Assembly: GCF_900102345.1 (NCBI RefSeq)
Contig: NZ_FNKB01000001.1
Coordinates: 1,984,001 to 2,048,000, forward strand
Source of the DNA: Leucobacter chromiiresistens
GTDB taxonomy: Bacteria > Actinomycetota > Actinomycetes > Actinomycetales > Microbacteriaceae
DNA: 64,000 nt
Direction of reading: 5' to 3'
In this document: positions 28,945-47,031 of the stretch, piece after piece
Layout of the letters: each line of letters opens with the position of its first letter
Numbering within the stretch: the first letter of the stretch is position 1
Program-made: the position numbers and the translations under genes
The notes under the pieces: model-generated
Seen by the model: only the letters and a program-made list of their open reading frames with translations
Databases searched by the model: none
Told to the model about the DNA's origin: nothing

Positions 28945-30342
28945 ATGACGAACGGCTGGAACGCCCTGCGCCGCGGCGAATCCGCGCTCGAGCGGCGTCG
29001 ACTGATCGAGCGCGCGCACGAACGGTTCGTCGACGACGGCGCATCGCTCGGCGCCGTCGATCCCGAGTTTCGCGAGCGCTTCTCCCGCGTCTCCGCCGTG
29101 CGCCCCGTGGTGCTCGACTCCTGGCTGCGCGCGCATCGGCTCACCGTCGATCCCGACGGCATCCCCGAGCGCCCATCGCTCGGCGAGGACGAGCTCCGCG
29201 AGGTGCTCGCGACGCATCCCATCGGGAGCGTGCTTCCCGTCGTGAGCCGGCTGCTGCTCGACGAGGCCGACGAGTCGGGGTTCATCGTGGCGGTGGGCGA
29301 CGCGGCCGGGCGCCTGCTGTGGGTGGACGGCGATCGCGCGCTCCGCGGCCGCGCCGAGGAGATGGGCTTCCGCGCGGGCATGGACTGGTCGGAGCGCGCC
29401 GTCGGCACCAGCGCTCCCGGCAGCGCACTCGCCCTGGACCACGCCCTGCAGGTGCTCGGAGCCGAGCACTTCGCGCGGGCCGTGCATCCGTGGAGCTGCA
29501 CGGCGGCCCCGGTGCACGACCCCGCGAGCGGTGCGATCATCGGCGTGATCGACGTGACGGGCGGCGACGGCGCCGCAGCGCCGCACCTCATGCCGCTCAT
29601 GGAGGCGACGCTCGCCGCGGTGGAGGCCGAGTTGCAGCTCGCCGCGCTCAGGCAGCGCATCGAGCGGGATCGGGGCGCGCGGGCGCGCGCGGCGGGCGCG
29701 GTCCGCGCGGCTGACGCGGCTGCAGGCGCCGGCAGCCGACGGCCCGCGCCGAGACCCGCGGTGCCGCGGCTCGTCGTGCTGGGGCGCGATCCCGCCGTGC
29801 TCGAACACGGGGGAGTCGCCGAGCCGGTGGGCCGCAGGCACGCCGAGATCCTGATGGCGCTCGCGGCGTCGCCGCACGGTCTCTCGGCGGGCGCGCTCGC
29901 CGAGGCCGTCTACGGCGCGCGCGGGTCGGAGCGGACGCTGCGCCCGGAGATGGTGCGTCTGCGGCGCTGGCTCGACGAGCGCGGCGTCGCCCTCGAGCTG
30001 CTGTCGCGGCCCTATCGCATCGCCCCGGGCCTCAGAATCGACGCGCACGAGACGCTCGAGGCGGTCGAGCGGGGCGCGCATCGACTCGCGCTCGCCGCGT
30101 ACGAGGGGCCGGTGCTCCCGGATTCTCGCGCGCCGATCGTCGAGCAGTTGCGCGCCACGGTCGATGCCACGCTGCGGGAGGCGATGCTCCAGGCGGCGGG
30201 CCCCGATCCGCTCTTCGCGTACGCGCAGAACTGGGCGAGCGACGACGTCGAGGTCTGGGAGACGCTGCTGCAGGTGCTCCCGCCGCTGTCGCCGAAGCGC
30301 GCCAGGGTCGTGGCGCGACTGGAGCAGCTCTCCGACACCTGA
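28945..30342 (+). CDS. GAF-domain transcriptional regulator of the aldehyde dehydrogenase genes
   Basis: 465 aa. The N-terminal 240 residues contain [12 protein letters not shown] followed by a GAF-like sensory domain with GVIDVTGGD, as in AcoR-like regulators. A basic, Ala-rich linker (about 240-275) leads to a winged helix ([41 protein letters not shown]) and a C-terminal tail. The AAA+ sigma-54 domain of AcoR proteins is missing, as usual for actinobacterial members. It lies directly upstream of an ExaC-type aldehyde dehydrogenase in the same direction, so it probably controls that gene. A four-copy 11-bp GCAAC array in the gap (30429-30472) is a good candidate operator. Confidence 0.75.
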   Translation: MTNGWNALRRGESALERRRLIERAHERFVDDGASLGAVDPEFRERFSRVSAVRPVVLDSWLRAHRLTVDPDGIPERPSLGEDELREVLATHPIGSVLPVVSRLLLDEADESGFIVAVGDAAGRLLWVDGDRALRGRAEEMGFRAGMDWSERAVGTSAPGSALALDHALQVLGAEHFARAVHPWSCTAAPVHDPASGAIIGVIDVTGGDGAAAPHLMPLMEATLAAVEAELQLAALRQRIERDRGARARAAGAVRAADAAAGAGSRRPAPRPAVPRLVVLGRDPAVLEHGGVAEPVGRRHAEILMALAASPHGLSAGALAEAVYGARGSERTLRPEMVRLRRWLDERGVALELLSRPYRIAPGLRIDAHETLEAVERGAHRLALAAYEGPVLPDSRAPIVEQLRATVDATLREAMLQAAGPDPLFAYAQNWASDDVEVWETLLQVLPPLSPKRARVVARLEQLSDT

Positions 30343-30428
30343 TCGCGGCGCCCGGTCGCGGTGCGCGGTCGCGGCGTCCGGTCGCGGCGCCCGAAGCCGC
30401 CGCCGCGCGGCATCCTGCTCCGGGCCCC

Positions 30429-30472
30429 GCAACGTTCGCGCAACGGCCGTGCAACCTCGGCGCAACCTGCGC
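30429..30472 (+). repeat. Four GCAAC motifs at exact 11-bp spacing; candidate operator
   Basis: GCAAC begins at 30429, 30440, 30451 and 30462, so one face of the helix would carry four identical sites. It sits about 70-115 nt before the aldehyde dehydrogenase start. The preceding stretch 30345-30405 holds several GGTCGCGGCG-like repeats of similar length, which may be unrelated low-complexity sequence. Confidence 0.6.
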
Positions 30473-30542
30473 CGTCGTAGCGTCTGAGCATCCGCGCTGC
30501 AGCAGCAGGGCGGTTCGGACGAAGATGTCGGAGGAGATGCAC

Positions 30543-32066
<1,524 letters not shown>

Positions 32067-32080
32067 ACCGGTCGGTCGCG

Positions 32081-32122
32081 GCAGGAGCAGGGGCAGGAGC
32101 AGCAGGAGCAGGAGGAGCAGGA
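32081..32122 (+). repeat. GCAGGA-type hexamer repeats in the DUF779 leader
   Basis: Nearly the whole 32081-32122 stretch is built from GCAGGA/GGAGCA units. It creates several Shine-Dalgarno-like GGAG sequences; the last one (about 32112-32119) is at a workable distance from the ATG at 32125. Confidence 0.5.
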
Positions 32123-32124
32123 TC

Positions 32125-32562
32125 ATGAGCGATGCGCAGGCCGGCGGCACGCGGGCGGCGAGGCCCGAGGTCGCGGGCGAGACCGAGAGCCGCCTCGCGT
32201 TCACGCCCGAGGCGCTCGAACTCATCGAGCGCCTCTGGGCCCTCCACGGTCCCCTCATGTTCCACCAGTCGGGGGGCTGCTGCGACGGCAGCTCCCCGAT
32301 GTGCTACCCCCTCGGCGAGTTCCGCACCGGCGGTCAGGATGTGCTCCTCGGCACGCTCGAACTGCCGCCTCCCGCTGCGCAGGCCGCCGCCCCGGAGGGG
32401 ACCGGTGCGCCGCGGGAGATCGGCTTCTGGATGTCCCGCGAGCAGTTCGGCGTCTGGGCGCACACGCACCTCACGGTGGACGCGGTGGACGGGCGGGGCA
32501 GCGGCTTCTCGCTCGAAGCGCCGGAGGGGCGGCGCTTCCTGATCCGCTCCCGGCTGCTCTGA
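32125..32562 (+). CDS. DUF779 protein, aldehyde-dehydrogenase partner
   Basis: 145 aa. The DUF779 core is clear: LIERLWALHGPLMFHQSGGCCDGSSPMCYP with its Cys-Cys and Cys motif, then IGFWMSREQFGVWAHTHLTVDAVDGRGSGFSLE. Such proteins are commonly encoded next to ExaC-type or alcohol/aldehyde dehydrogenase genes and are thought to assist them; the cysteines suggest metal or redox binding. It follows the dehydrogenase gene by 58 nt and is probably in the same operon. Confidence 0.8.
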   Translation: MSDAQAGGTRAARPEVAGETESRLAFTPEALELIERLWALHGPLMFHQSGGCCDGSSPMCYPLGEFRTGGQDVLLGTLELPPPAAQAAAPEGTGAPREIGFWMSREQFGVWAHTHLTVDAVDGRGSGFSLEAPEGRRFLIRSRLL

Positions 32563-32598
32563 GCGCTCCGCTCGGAGGGAGCCCGGCGCGCGACCTGC

Positions 32599-32604
32599 GA
32601 CAAT
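32599..32604 (+). promoter_or_regulatory. Weak candidate -10 box before rlmN
   Basis: GACAAT, 6 nt before the GTG start. It keeps the second-position A and final T of actinobacterial -10 boxes but lacks the first T. Confidence 0.3.
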
Positions 32605-32610
32605 GGTCGG

Positions 32611-33918
32611 GTGGATCCCAACAAGCTCAACCATGATCGCGCTCCCGAGAGCACGCCGCTGCGCAAGACCCGGCCCCGTTCGGCCGACGCGGCGGCCCGC
32701 CCGCAGGTGCGCCCGAAGGCCGAGGGCTGGAAGCAGATCGCCGATCCCGACGGGCGGCCGACGCTGCAGTTCGCCTCCCCGCGTGTGAAGCAGCCGGCGA
32801 CCCACCTCGCCGACCTCGCCCTGGCCGAGCGCGAGGCGAAGGTCGTCGAGCTGGGGCTCCCGAAGTTCCGCGCCAAGCAGCTGTCGAAGCACTACTTCGA
32901 GCACCGCACCACGGATCCCGAGCAGATGACGGACCTCCCGAAGGATCGCCGCGACGAGCTCGCGGCCGCATTCTTCCCGCCCCTCCTCACCGAGGTGAAG
33001 CGCCTCGTCACCGACGACGGCGACACGATCAAGTTCCTGTGGCGCCTCTTCGACGGAGCCCTCGTCGAATCGGTGCTCATGCGCTACCCCGGCCGCATCA
33101 CGCTCTGCGTGTCGAGCCAGTGCGGCTGCGGCATGAACTGCCCGTTCTGCGCAACGGGGCAGGCCGGGCTGACGCGCAACATGTCGACCGCCGAGATCCT
33201 CGACCAGATCGTGCAGGCGAACCGCGTGATCGCCGAGGGCGGCCTGGGCGGCACCCGACGAGTGGGCAACGGCGCCGAGCCGGAGCGCGTGAACAACATC
33301 GTCTTCATGGGCATGGGCGAGCCGCTCGCGAACTACAAGCGCGTGATGAACGCGGTGCACCGCATGATCGCCCCGTCGCCGGAGGGCCTCGGCATGTCGG
33401 CGCGCGGCATCACCGTCTCCACGGTGGGGCTCGCCCCCGCGATCCGCAAGCTCGCGGACGAGAACATTCCGATCACCTTCGCGCTGTCGCTGCACGCCCC
33501 TGACGACCAGCTGCGCGACGAGCTGATCCCCGTCAACAGCCGCTGGAAGGTCGACGAGGTGCTCGACGCGGCGTACCACTACTACGAGACGACGGGGCGG
33601 CGCGTCTCGATCGAGTACGCGCTCATCAAGGACATGAACGATCACGGATGGCGCGCCGACCTGCTCGCCGACAAACTCAATGCCCGCGGGCGGGGCTGGG
33701 TGCACGTGAACCCGATCCCGCTCAACCCGACGCCCGGGTCGATCTGGACGTCGTCGACGCGCGAGGTGACGCGCGAGTTCGTGGATCGCATCAACGCCGC
33801 CGGGATTCCGACCACGCTGCGCGACACCCGCGGCAAGGAGATCGACGGCGCCTGCGGTCAGCTCGTCGCGACGGAGCAGGACGTGGCCGAGGCTGAGGCG
33901 TTCGCCTCAGCCGGCTGA
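32611..33918 (+). CDS. rlmN: 23S rRNA (adenine-2503-C2)-methyltransferase
   Basis: 435 aa from a GTG at 32611. It is a radical-SAM enzyme with the CxxxCxxC cluster at Cys173, Cys177 and Cys180 ([10 protein letters not shown]), [13 protein letters not shown] for SAM, and the late [35 protein letters not shown] with the methyl-carrying Cys. It methylates A2503 of 23S rRNA and A37 of some tRNAs. The first about 60 residues are an extension beyond the family core. GACAAT lies 6 nt before the GTG, with no ribosome binding site, so a leaderless start is possible. Its 3' end overlaps the convergent aminotransferase gene by 12 bp. Confidence 0.93.
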   Translation: MDPNKLNHDRAPESTPLRKTRPRSADAAARPQVRPKAEGWKQIADPDGRPTLQFASPRVKQPATHLADLALAEREAKVVELGLPKFRAKQLSKHYFEHRTTDPEQMTDLPKDRRDELAAAFFPPLLTEVKRLVTDDGDTIKFLWRLFDGALVESVLMRYPGRITLCVSSQCGCGMNCPFCATGQAGLTRNMSTAEILDQIVQANRVIAEGGLGGTRRVGNGAEPERVNNIVFMGMGEPLANYKRVMNAVHRMIAPSPEGLGMSARGITVSTVGLAPAIRKLADENIPITFALSLHAPDDQLRDELIPVNSRWKVDEVLDAAYHYYETTGRRVSIEYALIKDMNDHGWRADLLADKLNARGRGWVHVNPIPLNPTPGSIWTSSTREVTREFVDRINAAGIPTTLRDTRGKEIDGACGQLVATEQDVAEAEAFASAG

Positions 33919-34995
33919 CGCACCGAGCGCACTCTGGAGCCGCGCGACGTCGTCGGGCGTGTTCCAGAGGTGGAACGCGACGCGCGCATTGCCGGCACGG
34001 CCCGACGCGGTGATGCCCGCTTCGGTCATGGCGGCGAGATCGGAGCCGTCGCGGTCGGGCCAGGTGACGATCGCGGAGTCTCCCGGTGCGAGCCCGAGGA
34101 CGCTGCGCGCCGAGTTCGCGAGCCCCGCCGCGTGGTCGTGCACGACTCGGAGGTCGATGCGGGAGATGGTTTCGAGTGCGGCGACCGTGCCCGCCACCAC
34201 GGGCCAGGCGGGGGAGAGGTCGAATCGGCCGGCGCCCGCTGCGAGGGGGGTGCGCCCGGCGTAGCACGAGCTCCAGGGGTCGTCGGCCGAGTACCAGCCG
34301 GCGGCGAGCGGGGTGAGCGCGTCGTCGAGGCCGTCGCGCACGGTCATGAACGCCGACCCCCGCGGCGCGCAGAGCCACTTGTAGGCGTGGCAGATCGTCA
34401 CGTCGAACGACGAGGCGTCGACGGGGAGCCATCCCACGGCCTGGGTGAGGTCGACGCAGGTGAGCGCCCCCACCGATCGCGCCGCAGCGGCGATCGCCGC
34501 CGCGTCGGAGACCGCGCCGGTGGCGGACTGCACGTGCGACCACGCGACGAGCGACGTGCGTGCGTCGATCGCTGCGGCGAGGTGCTCGAGCTCCGCGTAC
34601 CGCACGCGCACCCCGCGCGCCCGCAGCTGCTCGAATGGGTGGGTGAGCGAGGCGAAGTCGCCGACGACGCAGAGCACCTCTCCGTCATCGGGCACGGCGG
34701 TCGCGACCACCGAGGCGAGCTGCGACGCCTGCGAGCCGATGGCGACGCGATCGGTCGCAACGCCCACAAGGCGACCGTAGAGCGCCCGGCACGCCTCGAG
34801 CTGGGCGCCGATGCGCTTCGGATCGAGGGAGCCGGCGGACCATTCGTCGACGAAGGCCCGCAGCGCCGCGGTCGTGGCTTCGGCGGGGAGGCCGGCGGTG
34901 CAGGCCGAGAGGTAGCCCGGCACGCGCGGGTAGTGCTGCTGCAGCTCGGAGAGCGTCACGCGCTCGTGCTGCGGGTCGGTCGGGTGCTCGCTCAT
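33907..34995 (-). CDS. Class V aminotransferase-family PLP enzyme
   Basis: 362 aa. PLP lysine Lys206 lies in [12 protein letters not shown]; Asp182 and Gln185 of VDLTQAVGW contact the cofactor; and [13 protein letters not shown] precedes. These fit the cysteine-desulfurase/kynureninase-like class V fold. No assignment to a specific reaction is possible; the N-terminal [15 protein letters not shown] resembles proteins annotated as aminotransferase class V. It is divergent from a LysR regulator and an MFS pump, and TAGCCT 6 nt before the ATG suggests a leaderless mRNA. Its stop overlaps the end of rlmN. Confidence 0.75.
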   Translation of the reverse strand: MSEHPTDPQHERVTLSELQQHYPRVPGYLSACTAGLPAEATTAALRAFVDEWSAGSLDPKRIGAQLEACRALYGRLVGVATDRVAIGSQASQLASVVATAVPDDGEVLCVVGDFASLTHPFEQLRARGVRVRYAELEHLAAAIDARTSLVAWSHVQSATGAVSDAAAIAAAARSVGALTCVDLTQAVGWLPVDASSFDVTICHAYKWLCAPRGSAFMTVRDGLDDALTPLAAGWYSADDPWSSCYAGRTPLAAGAGRFDLSPAWPVVAGTVAALETISRIDLRVVHDHAAGLANSARSVLGLAPGDSAIVTWPDRDGSDLAAMTEAGITASGRAGNARVAFHLWNTPDDVARLQSALGASAG

Positions 34996-35001
34996 GCGGA
35001 C

Positions 35002-35007
35002 AGGCTA
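35002..35007 (-). promoter_or_regulatory. Candidate -10 box for leaderless aminotransferase transcript
   Basis: TAGCCT on the minus strand, 6 nt before the ATG at 34995. Confidence 0.45.
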
Positions 35008-35019
35008 CGAGGTGCGGAT

Positions 35020-35047
35020 GCATAATGAAACAGAATCATTCTTATGC
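35020..35047. promoter_or_regulatory. Candidate LysR-type operator
   Basis: GCATAA...TTATGC arms at the ends (35020-35025 and 35042-35047) with an inner perfect AATGA-N7-TCATT (35024-35028, 35036-35040). The inner repeat contains the T-N11-A core (T35026, A35038) of LysR-type binding sites. It lies between the divergent -10 boxes of the aminotransferase and lysR genes. Confidence 0.55.
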
Positions 35048-35076
35048 TTTGCCTCGCGTGAGCTTATGCCTCGGTG

Positions 35077-35082
35077 TAGACT
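35077..35082 (+). promoter_or_regulatory. Candidate -10 box for leaderless lysR transcript
   Basis: TAGACT, 6 nt before the ATG at 35089. Confidence 0.5.
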
Positions 35083-35088
35083 GCACGC

Positions 35089-36048
35089 ATGACCACGACG
35101 CGCACCGCTGATCCCCTCGGTTCGATCGACTCGACCGAGCTCCGCATCCTGCACGCTCTCGCCACGACGGGGTCGCTGACGGCCGCCGCCGCCACGCTGG
35201 GGCTCAGCCAGCCCGCCGTGAGCCAGCGCATCAAGCGGGTCGAGGCGAGGCTGGCGGTACCGCTCATCGAGCGGAGCGGGCGGGGCATCAGGCTCACCAC
35301 GGCCGGGCAGATCCTCGCCGACCACGGGCGAACCGTCGTCAGCGAGATCGACGCCGCTCTGGCGGCGATCGACGACCTCCGCGGCGAGCGAGCCGGCACG
35401 CTGCGGCTCGTCGGGTTCCCGAGCGCCAGCGCCACCCTCGTGCCGATGCTCATGCGACGACTGGCCGTGGAAGCGCCCGATGTGGCGCTGCAGTACCGCG
35501 AGGCCGAGCCGCCGGCGGCCACCGCCATGCTGCGCGACGGCGAAGTGGACTGCGCGCTGGTCTTCGACTACGAGGGTGCCGCCGAGCTTCCGGCCGGCAG
35601 CGCCTTCCTCCCGCTGTGGCGCGAGGAGGTGCACCTCGTCGCCTCCGACGAGCGGGCCGCCGGCGAGCAGTCGGCGAGGCTCGGAGACTTCTCCTCGGAG
35701 CACTGGATCGCGGGCTGCGAGAAGTGCCGCGGGCACCTGCTCGCCGCAGCGGGCGATGCGGGATTCGAGCCCGACATCATCCAGGAGACCGACAACGTGC
35801 CCGCGATGCTCGCGATGGCCGCGGCCGGCGGCGCCGTCGCACTCGTCCCCGGCCTTGCGCTCGCGGCGGCGCGGAGTCTTCCCGACGACGCCCGGGCGCT
35901 GCCGCTCGACCCGCCGCGCTACCGCACCATCGGGCTGGTGTCGATGGCCACGGCGAACGAGAGCCCGCAGGTGCGCCTGGCGAAGCGGCTCCTCGCCTCG
36001 GTCGACGGCTCCGCCTGGCGCCTCGAGACCGTCGATCAGGCAGCGTAG
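35089..36048 (+). CDS. LysR-family transcriptional regulator
   Basis: 319 aa. The N-terminal winged helix is typical (LRILHALATTGSLTAAAATLGLSQPAVSQRIKRVEARLAVPLIERSGRGIRLTTAG), and the effector domain contains VDCALVFDYEG and PLWREEVHLVASDE. A cysteine pair (GCEKCRGHL) in the effector domain is unusual. It is divergent from the aminotransferase gene and 4 nt upstream of an MFS pump, so it probably controls one or both through the inverted repeat at 35020-35047. Confidence 0.88.
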   Translation: MTTTRTADPLGSIDSTELRILHALATTGSLTAAAATLGLSQPAVSQRIKRVEARLAVPLIERSGRGIRLTTAGQILADHGRTVVSEIDAALAAIDDLRGERAGTLRLVGFPSASATLVPMLMRRLAVEAPDVALQYREAEPPAATAMLRDGEVDCALVFDYEGAAELPAGSAFLPLWREEVHLVASDERAAGEQSARLGDFSSEHWIAGCEKCRGHLLAAAGDAGFEPDIIQETDNVPAMLAMAAAGGAVALVPGLALAAARSLPDDARALPLDPPRYRTIGLVSMATANESPQVRLAKRLLASVDGSAWRLETVDQAA

Positions 36049-36052
36049 TCCG

Positions 36053-37375
36053 ATGACGCGTTCGCAGGTCTCGCCGACGGAACCCGGTGCGGACGAGTCG
36101 ACGGTCGGCGCTCAGCGCCGCTCCGTGGCGGTGCTCGCGCTCGCCACCGTGCTCGGCGGGCTCGGCGTCGGCGCCTCGCTGTCGGCCGGCGCGCTGCTCA
36201 TCGCGGACGTGACCGGCAATCCCGCGCTCTCGGGGTTCGGGTCGACGATGAACGCGGTGGGCGCGGCCGTCGCGGGCATCCCGCTCGCGCGTCTCGCGGC
36301 CAGGAGGGGCCGGCGGATCGCCCTCGCCTCGGGCAACCTGCTCGCCGTGGGCGGTGCGGTCCTCGTGATCGTGGCCGCGCTCGCGGAGGCCCCCGTGCTC
36401 CTCTTCGCGGGCCTCGCCGTGCTCGGCGTCGCAGCCGCCGTGCAGCTGCAGGCGCGCTTCGCCGCGACGGATCTCGCGACACCGGCCCGGCGGGCCCGCG
36501 ACCTCTCGCTCGTCGTGTGGTCGATCACCGTCGGAGCGGTGATCGGGCCGAACCTGATCGGCCCGGGAGAGGCCCTCGGCTCCGTGCTCGGTCTGCACGC
36601 GCTCTCCGGCATCTTCGTGTTCACGATCGTCGCGCAGCTCTGCGCGGGGCTCGTCGTGTGGTTCGGGCTGCGACCCGACCCGCTGCTCGAGGCGCGGAGG
36701 ATCGCCGTGCGCCGAACACCCGCGAGCAGTGGCGACCACGCCGCCGCCGACGCTCCGGAGGCCCGCACCGCTCTCGGCTCGGCCTCCGCATCCGACGCCG
36801 TCCGCGCACCCGCGGCCGCCGGCCGCTCGCCGCAGTTCCTCGCGATCGCGCTCGTCGCTCTCGGCCACGCGGTCATGGTCGGCATCATGGCGATGACCCC
36901 GCTGCACCTCACGCACCACGGCGGCAGCATCGAACTCGTGGGCATCACGATCAGCATTCACATCGCGGGCATGTACGCGCTCTCGCCGCTCGCCGGCATT
37001 GCGGCCGGCCGGTTCGGCGCGATCCCCGTCGTCATCGCCGGCTTCGTCGTTCTTGGCGCCTCCGCGCTCGGCACCGCGCTCGGCGGCGCGTCCGTTCCCG
37101 TCGTGCAGACGTCGCTCGTGCTGCTCGGGCTCGGGTGGTGCATGGTCACCGTCGCCGGCGCGGCGCTCGTCACCGCGCTGACCCCGGAGGCCGATCGCCC
37201 GGCGCGCCAGGGCCAGGCCGACACCACCATGAACGCCGCGGGGGCGCTGTTCGGCGCCGCCTCCGGGGTGCTCTTCGCCGCCGGTGGATTCCCCGTGCTG
37301 TCGAGCGTCGCGGGCGTGCTGGTGATCGTCGGGATCGCCGTGAGCGTTCGACTCGGGGCGATCGCTCGACGCTAG
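36053..37375 (+). CDS. MFS transporter
   Basis: 440 aa integral membrane protein with about 12 hydrophobic segments. MFS loop-like motif is visible as [16 protein letters not shown] between helices 2 and 3, and the second half starts after a variable Ala/Ser-rich loop (about 220-260) with [29 protein letters not shown]. Starts 4 nt after lysR, so it is cotranscribed. Substrate unknown; it may export a small molecule or drug. The gltX promoter lies on its stop codon. Confidence 0.85.
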   Translation: MTRSQVSPTEPGADESTVGAQRRSVAVLALATVLGGLGVGASLSAGALLIADVTGNPALSGFGSTMNAVGAAVAGIPLARLAARRGRRIALASGNLLAVGGAVLVIVAALAEAPVLLFAGLAVLGVAAAVQLQARFAATDLATPARRARDLSLVVWSITVGAVIGPNLIGPGEALGSVLGLHALSGIFVFTIVAQLCAGLVVWFGLRPDPLLEARRIAVRRTPASSGDHAAADAPEARTALGSASASDAVRAPAAAGRSPQFLAIALVALGHAVMVGIMAMTPLHLTHHGGSIELVGITISIHIAGMYALSPLAGIAAGRFGAIPVVIAGFVVLGASALGTALGGASVPVVQTSLVLLGLGWCMVTVAGAALVTALTPEADRPARQGQADTTMNAAGALFGAASGVLFAAGGFPVLSSVAGVLVIVGIAVSVRLGAIARR

Positions 37376-37378
37376 AAT
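37373..37378 (+). promoter_or_regulatory. Candidate -10 box of gltX on the stop codon of the MFS gene
   Basis: TAGAAT, whose first three bases are the MFS stop codon. It is 7 nt before the ATG at 37386, so a leaderless gltX mRNA is likely, and it decides in favour of 37386 over the ATG at 37377. Confidence 0.5.
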
Positions 37379-37385
37379 GACGGTG

Positions 37386-38906
37386 ATGTCACACACCGAG
37401 AGCCCCCAGTTTTCCACCGCGACCGGCGCCGATGTGCGCGTGCGCTTCTGCCCGTCGCCGACCGGCACGCCGCACGTCGGCATGGTGCGCACCGCCCTCT
37501 TCAACTGGGCGTACGCCCGGCATACGGGCGGCACGTTCGTCTTCCGCATCGAGGACACCGATGCGGCCCGCGACAGCGAGGAGAGCTACGGGCAGATCAT
37601 CGATTCCCTCCGCTGGCTCGGGCTCGACTGGGACGAGGGTATCGACGCGGGCGGGCCCCACGGCCCCTACCGGCAGTCCGAGCGCGGTGAGATCTACCAG
37701 GGCGTCATCGAGCAGCTCGTCGCGGGCGGCTATCTGTACGAGAGCTTCTCGACGGCGGAGGAGATCGACGCCCGCAACATCGCAGCCGGCCGCCCGAAGC
37801 AGCTGGGGTACGACAACTTCGACCGCGACCTCACGGAGGAGCAGCGGGCCGCCTTCCGGGCCGAGGGCCGCGAGCCGGCGCTGCGCTTCCGCGTGCCCGA
37901 TACCGACCTGTCGTTCACGGACCTCGTGCGGGGCGACATCACCTTCCCGGCGGGCTCGACGATCGACTTCGTCGTCGTGCGCCCCAACGGTGCGCCGCTC
38001 TACACGCTGGTGAACCCGGTCGACGACGCGCTGATGGGGATCACGCACGTGCTGCGCGGAGAAGACCTGCTCTCGTCGACGCCGCGCCAGATCGCGCTCT
38101 ACCACGCGCTCGTCGAGCTCGGCATCGCGCAGGCGATCCCGCAGTTCGGGCATCTGCCCTACGTGCTGGGCGAGGGCAACAAGAAGCTCTCGAAGCGCGA
38201 TCCCGAGTCGAACCTGCTGCACCACCGTTCTCGGGGCTTCATCCCCGAGGGCCTGCTCAACTACCTCTCGCTGCTCGGGTGGTCGCTCGCACCGGATCGC
38301 GATGTGTTCACGAGCGCAGAGATGGTGGCCGCGTTCGACGTCGCCGACGTCAACCCGAACCCCGCGCGGTTCGACCAGAAGAAGGCCGACGCGATCAACG
38401 CAGACCACATCCGCCTGCTCTCGGAGGAGGACTTCGGGCAGCGGATTCTGCCGTACCTCATCGCGGGCGGCGCGCTGCAGATCGAGCCGACGGAGGAGCA
38501 GCTCGCGACGATCGCGAAGGCGGTGCCCCTCGTGCAGAGCCGCGTCACGGTGCTCTCTGAGGTGGTCGGGATGCTCGGCTTCCTGTTCACCACCGCTGAG
38601 CAGCTCCAGTACGCGGACGATGCGCTCGCCTCGCTGAAGGACGACGCTCCGCAGGTGCTCGCCGCGGGCATCGCCGCGCTCGAGGCCGTGCCCGCGGAGG
38701 CGTGGCAGACGGCCCGCATCCAGGAAGCGCTGCAGACCGCGCTCATCGACGGGCTCGGTCTCAAGCCGCGCGTCGCATTCGGTGCGCTCCGGGTCGCCGC
38801 CTCCGGGCGTCGGGTCTCGCCGCCGCTCTTCGAATCGTTCGAACTGCTCGGCCGCGAGGAGTCCCTCGCCCGGCTGCGCCGGTTGGAACAGCACCTCATC
38901 GGCTGA
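37386..38906 (+). CDS. gltX: Glutamyl-tRNA synthetase
   Basis: 506 aa. Class I synthetase: the HIGH-equivalent is [10 protein letters not shown] at residues 23-32, the [15 protein letters not shown] region and EDTDAARDS follow, and the KMSKS equivalent is KKLSKRDP. The C-terminal anticodon-binding domain closes with [21 protein letters not shown]. Charges tRNA-Glu (and perhaps tRNA-Gln before GatCAB amidation). The start at 37386 is chosen from a -10 box 7 nt upstream; the ATG at 37377 is inside that box. Confidence 0.95.
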   Translation: MSHTESPQFSTATGADVRVRFCPSPTGTPHVGMVRTALFNWAYARHTGGTFVFRIEDTDAARDSEESYGQIIDSLRWLGLDWDEGIDAGGPHGPYRQSERGEIYQGVIEQLVAGGYLYESFSTAEEIDARNIAAGRPKQLGYDNFDRDLTEEQRAAFRAEGREPALRFRVPDTDLSFTDLVRGDITFPAGSTIDFVVVRPNGAPLYTLVNPVDDALMGITHVLRGEDLLSSTPRQIALYHALVELGIAQAIPQFGHLPYVLGEGNKKLSKRDPESNLLHHRSRGFIPEGLLNYLSLLGWSLAPDRDVFTSAEMVAAFDVADVNPNPARFDQKKADAINADHIRLLSEEDFGQRILPYLIAGGALQIEPTEEQLATIAKAVPLVQSRVTVLSEVVGMLGFLFTTAEQLQYADDALASLKDDAPQVLAAGIAALEAVPAEAWQTARIQEALQTALIDGLGLKPRVAFGALRVAASGRRVSPPLFESFELLGREESLARLRRLEQHLIG

Positions 38907-38929
38907 CCGCGAGAAGAGGGCGAACGCAC

Positions 38930-39916
38930 ATGTCGCGCAGCGAGGCACCGATCGGTGTCGCGATCATCGGCGGGGGGCCGGCCGGGCTCTCGGCGGGCCT
39001 CCAACTCGTGCGCGCCAATCGGCGCATCGCGATCCTCGACAGCAATCGGCCCCGGCACTCGGCCACCCTGCAGTCGCACGGGTTCCTCACCCGCGACGGC
39101 GTGTCCCCGCTCGAGCTGCGTCGGCTCGGACGTGAGGAGTTCGAGCGCTACCCGACCGCCATCTACGCGCAGTCGATCACTCGCGAGGTGATCCCGCTCC
39201 GCCCCGATGCCGCGCGAGCGGCCGGCTTCCCGGACGGCATCGGTTTCATCGTGCGCGGGGCCGGCATCCGCGGCGCCGCCGATGCGGAATTCACGGCGCG
39301 GCGCGTGCTGATCGCGGCGGGCCTCACGGAGGAGCTCCCCGCCCTCCCGATGATCCGCGCGTACTACGGCACGGCCTTGCACAGCTGTGTGGAGTGCGAC
39401 GGGTTCGAGAAGACCGACAAGCCGCTCGCGCTGATCGGCGAGACGAGCGACGTCTTCTCGCGAGCGCTGCTCATCAGCCGCTTCAGCTCCGATCTCATCG
39501 TATTCACGAACGGCGCCGACACGGTGCGGCCGGAGCAGCAGGCGCAGCTCGAACGCATCGGAATCCGCGTCGAGCGGCGGCCGATCGACGACATCGTGGG
39601 GGAGCGCGCCGAGATGACCGGGGTGCGCCTCGCCGACGGCGAGGTCATCGCCCGGGTCGGCGGGTTCGTCCGACCGCGCTGGCACGCGCCGGTCGAGTTC
39701 CTCGGAGACCTGCCCATCGCACGAGACGGCTGGGGCCTCCTCGAGGTGGACGACCGGGGCGAGACCTCGATCCGCGGCGTGTACGGCGTGGGCGACATCG
39801 TGCCCCCGGGCCCGCAGCAGCTGGTGATCGCGGCCGGCAACGGCGCCCGCGTCGCCGCGAAGCTCAATCTCGACATGATCCGCGGCGCGCTCGGCGTGGG
39901 GCTCGTGGACGAGTAG
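38930..39916 (+). CDS. Thioredoxin-reductase-like FAD oxidoreductase
   Basis: 328 aa. FAD-binding GIGGGPAG-type motif (AIIGGGPAGLSAG at residues 11-23) and a redox-like CVEC at Cys153-Cys156 (SCVECDGFE), with the second FAD motif VYGVGDIVP near the end. The NAD(P) motif is degenerate, LALIGETSDVF instead of GxGxxA, so its electron donor is uncertain. Family members reduce thioredoxin or act as FAD-linked disulfide or quinone oxidoreductases. It follows gltX by 23 nt. Confidence 0.8.
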   Translation: MSRSEAPIGVAIIGGGPAGLSAGLQLVRANRRIAILDSNRPRHSATLQSHGFLTRDGVSPLELRRLGREEFERYPTAIYAQSITREVIPLRPDAARAAGFPDGIGFIVRGAGIRGAADAEFTARRVLIAAGLTEELPALPMIRAYYGTALHSCVECDGFEKTDKPLALIGETSDVFSRALLISRFSSDLIVFTNGADTVRPEQQAQLERIGIRVERRPIDDIVGERAEMTGVRLADGEVIARVGGFVRPRWHAPVEFLGDLPIARDGWGLLEVDDRGETSIRGVYGVGDIVPPGPQQLVIAAGNGARVAAKLNLDMIRGALGVGLVDE

Positions 39917-39922
39917 CCCGCG

Positions 39923-46905
<6,983 letters not shown>

Positions 46906-46957
46906 TTCTTCCCACCCTTTTGTGGTGGGGCATGATGTGTGTTTGTAACGATTGTTT

Positions 46958-46977
46958 CGCGTCCACTTTGTGGTTCT
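46958..46977 (+). promoter_or_regulatory. 3' arm of 23S processing stem
   Basis: Complementary to 43629-43648; see that entry. Lies 53 nt after the 23S 3' end. Confidence 0.65.
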
Positions 46978-47031
46978 AGACGTACGGCCACGCAGCCACC
47001 CTTGGGGTGGGTGTGGTCATATGTGAATAGA

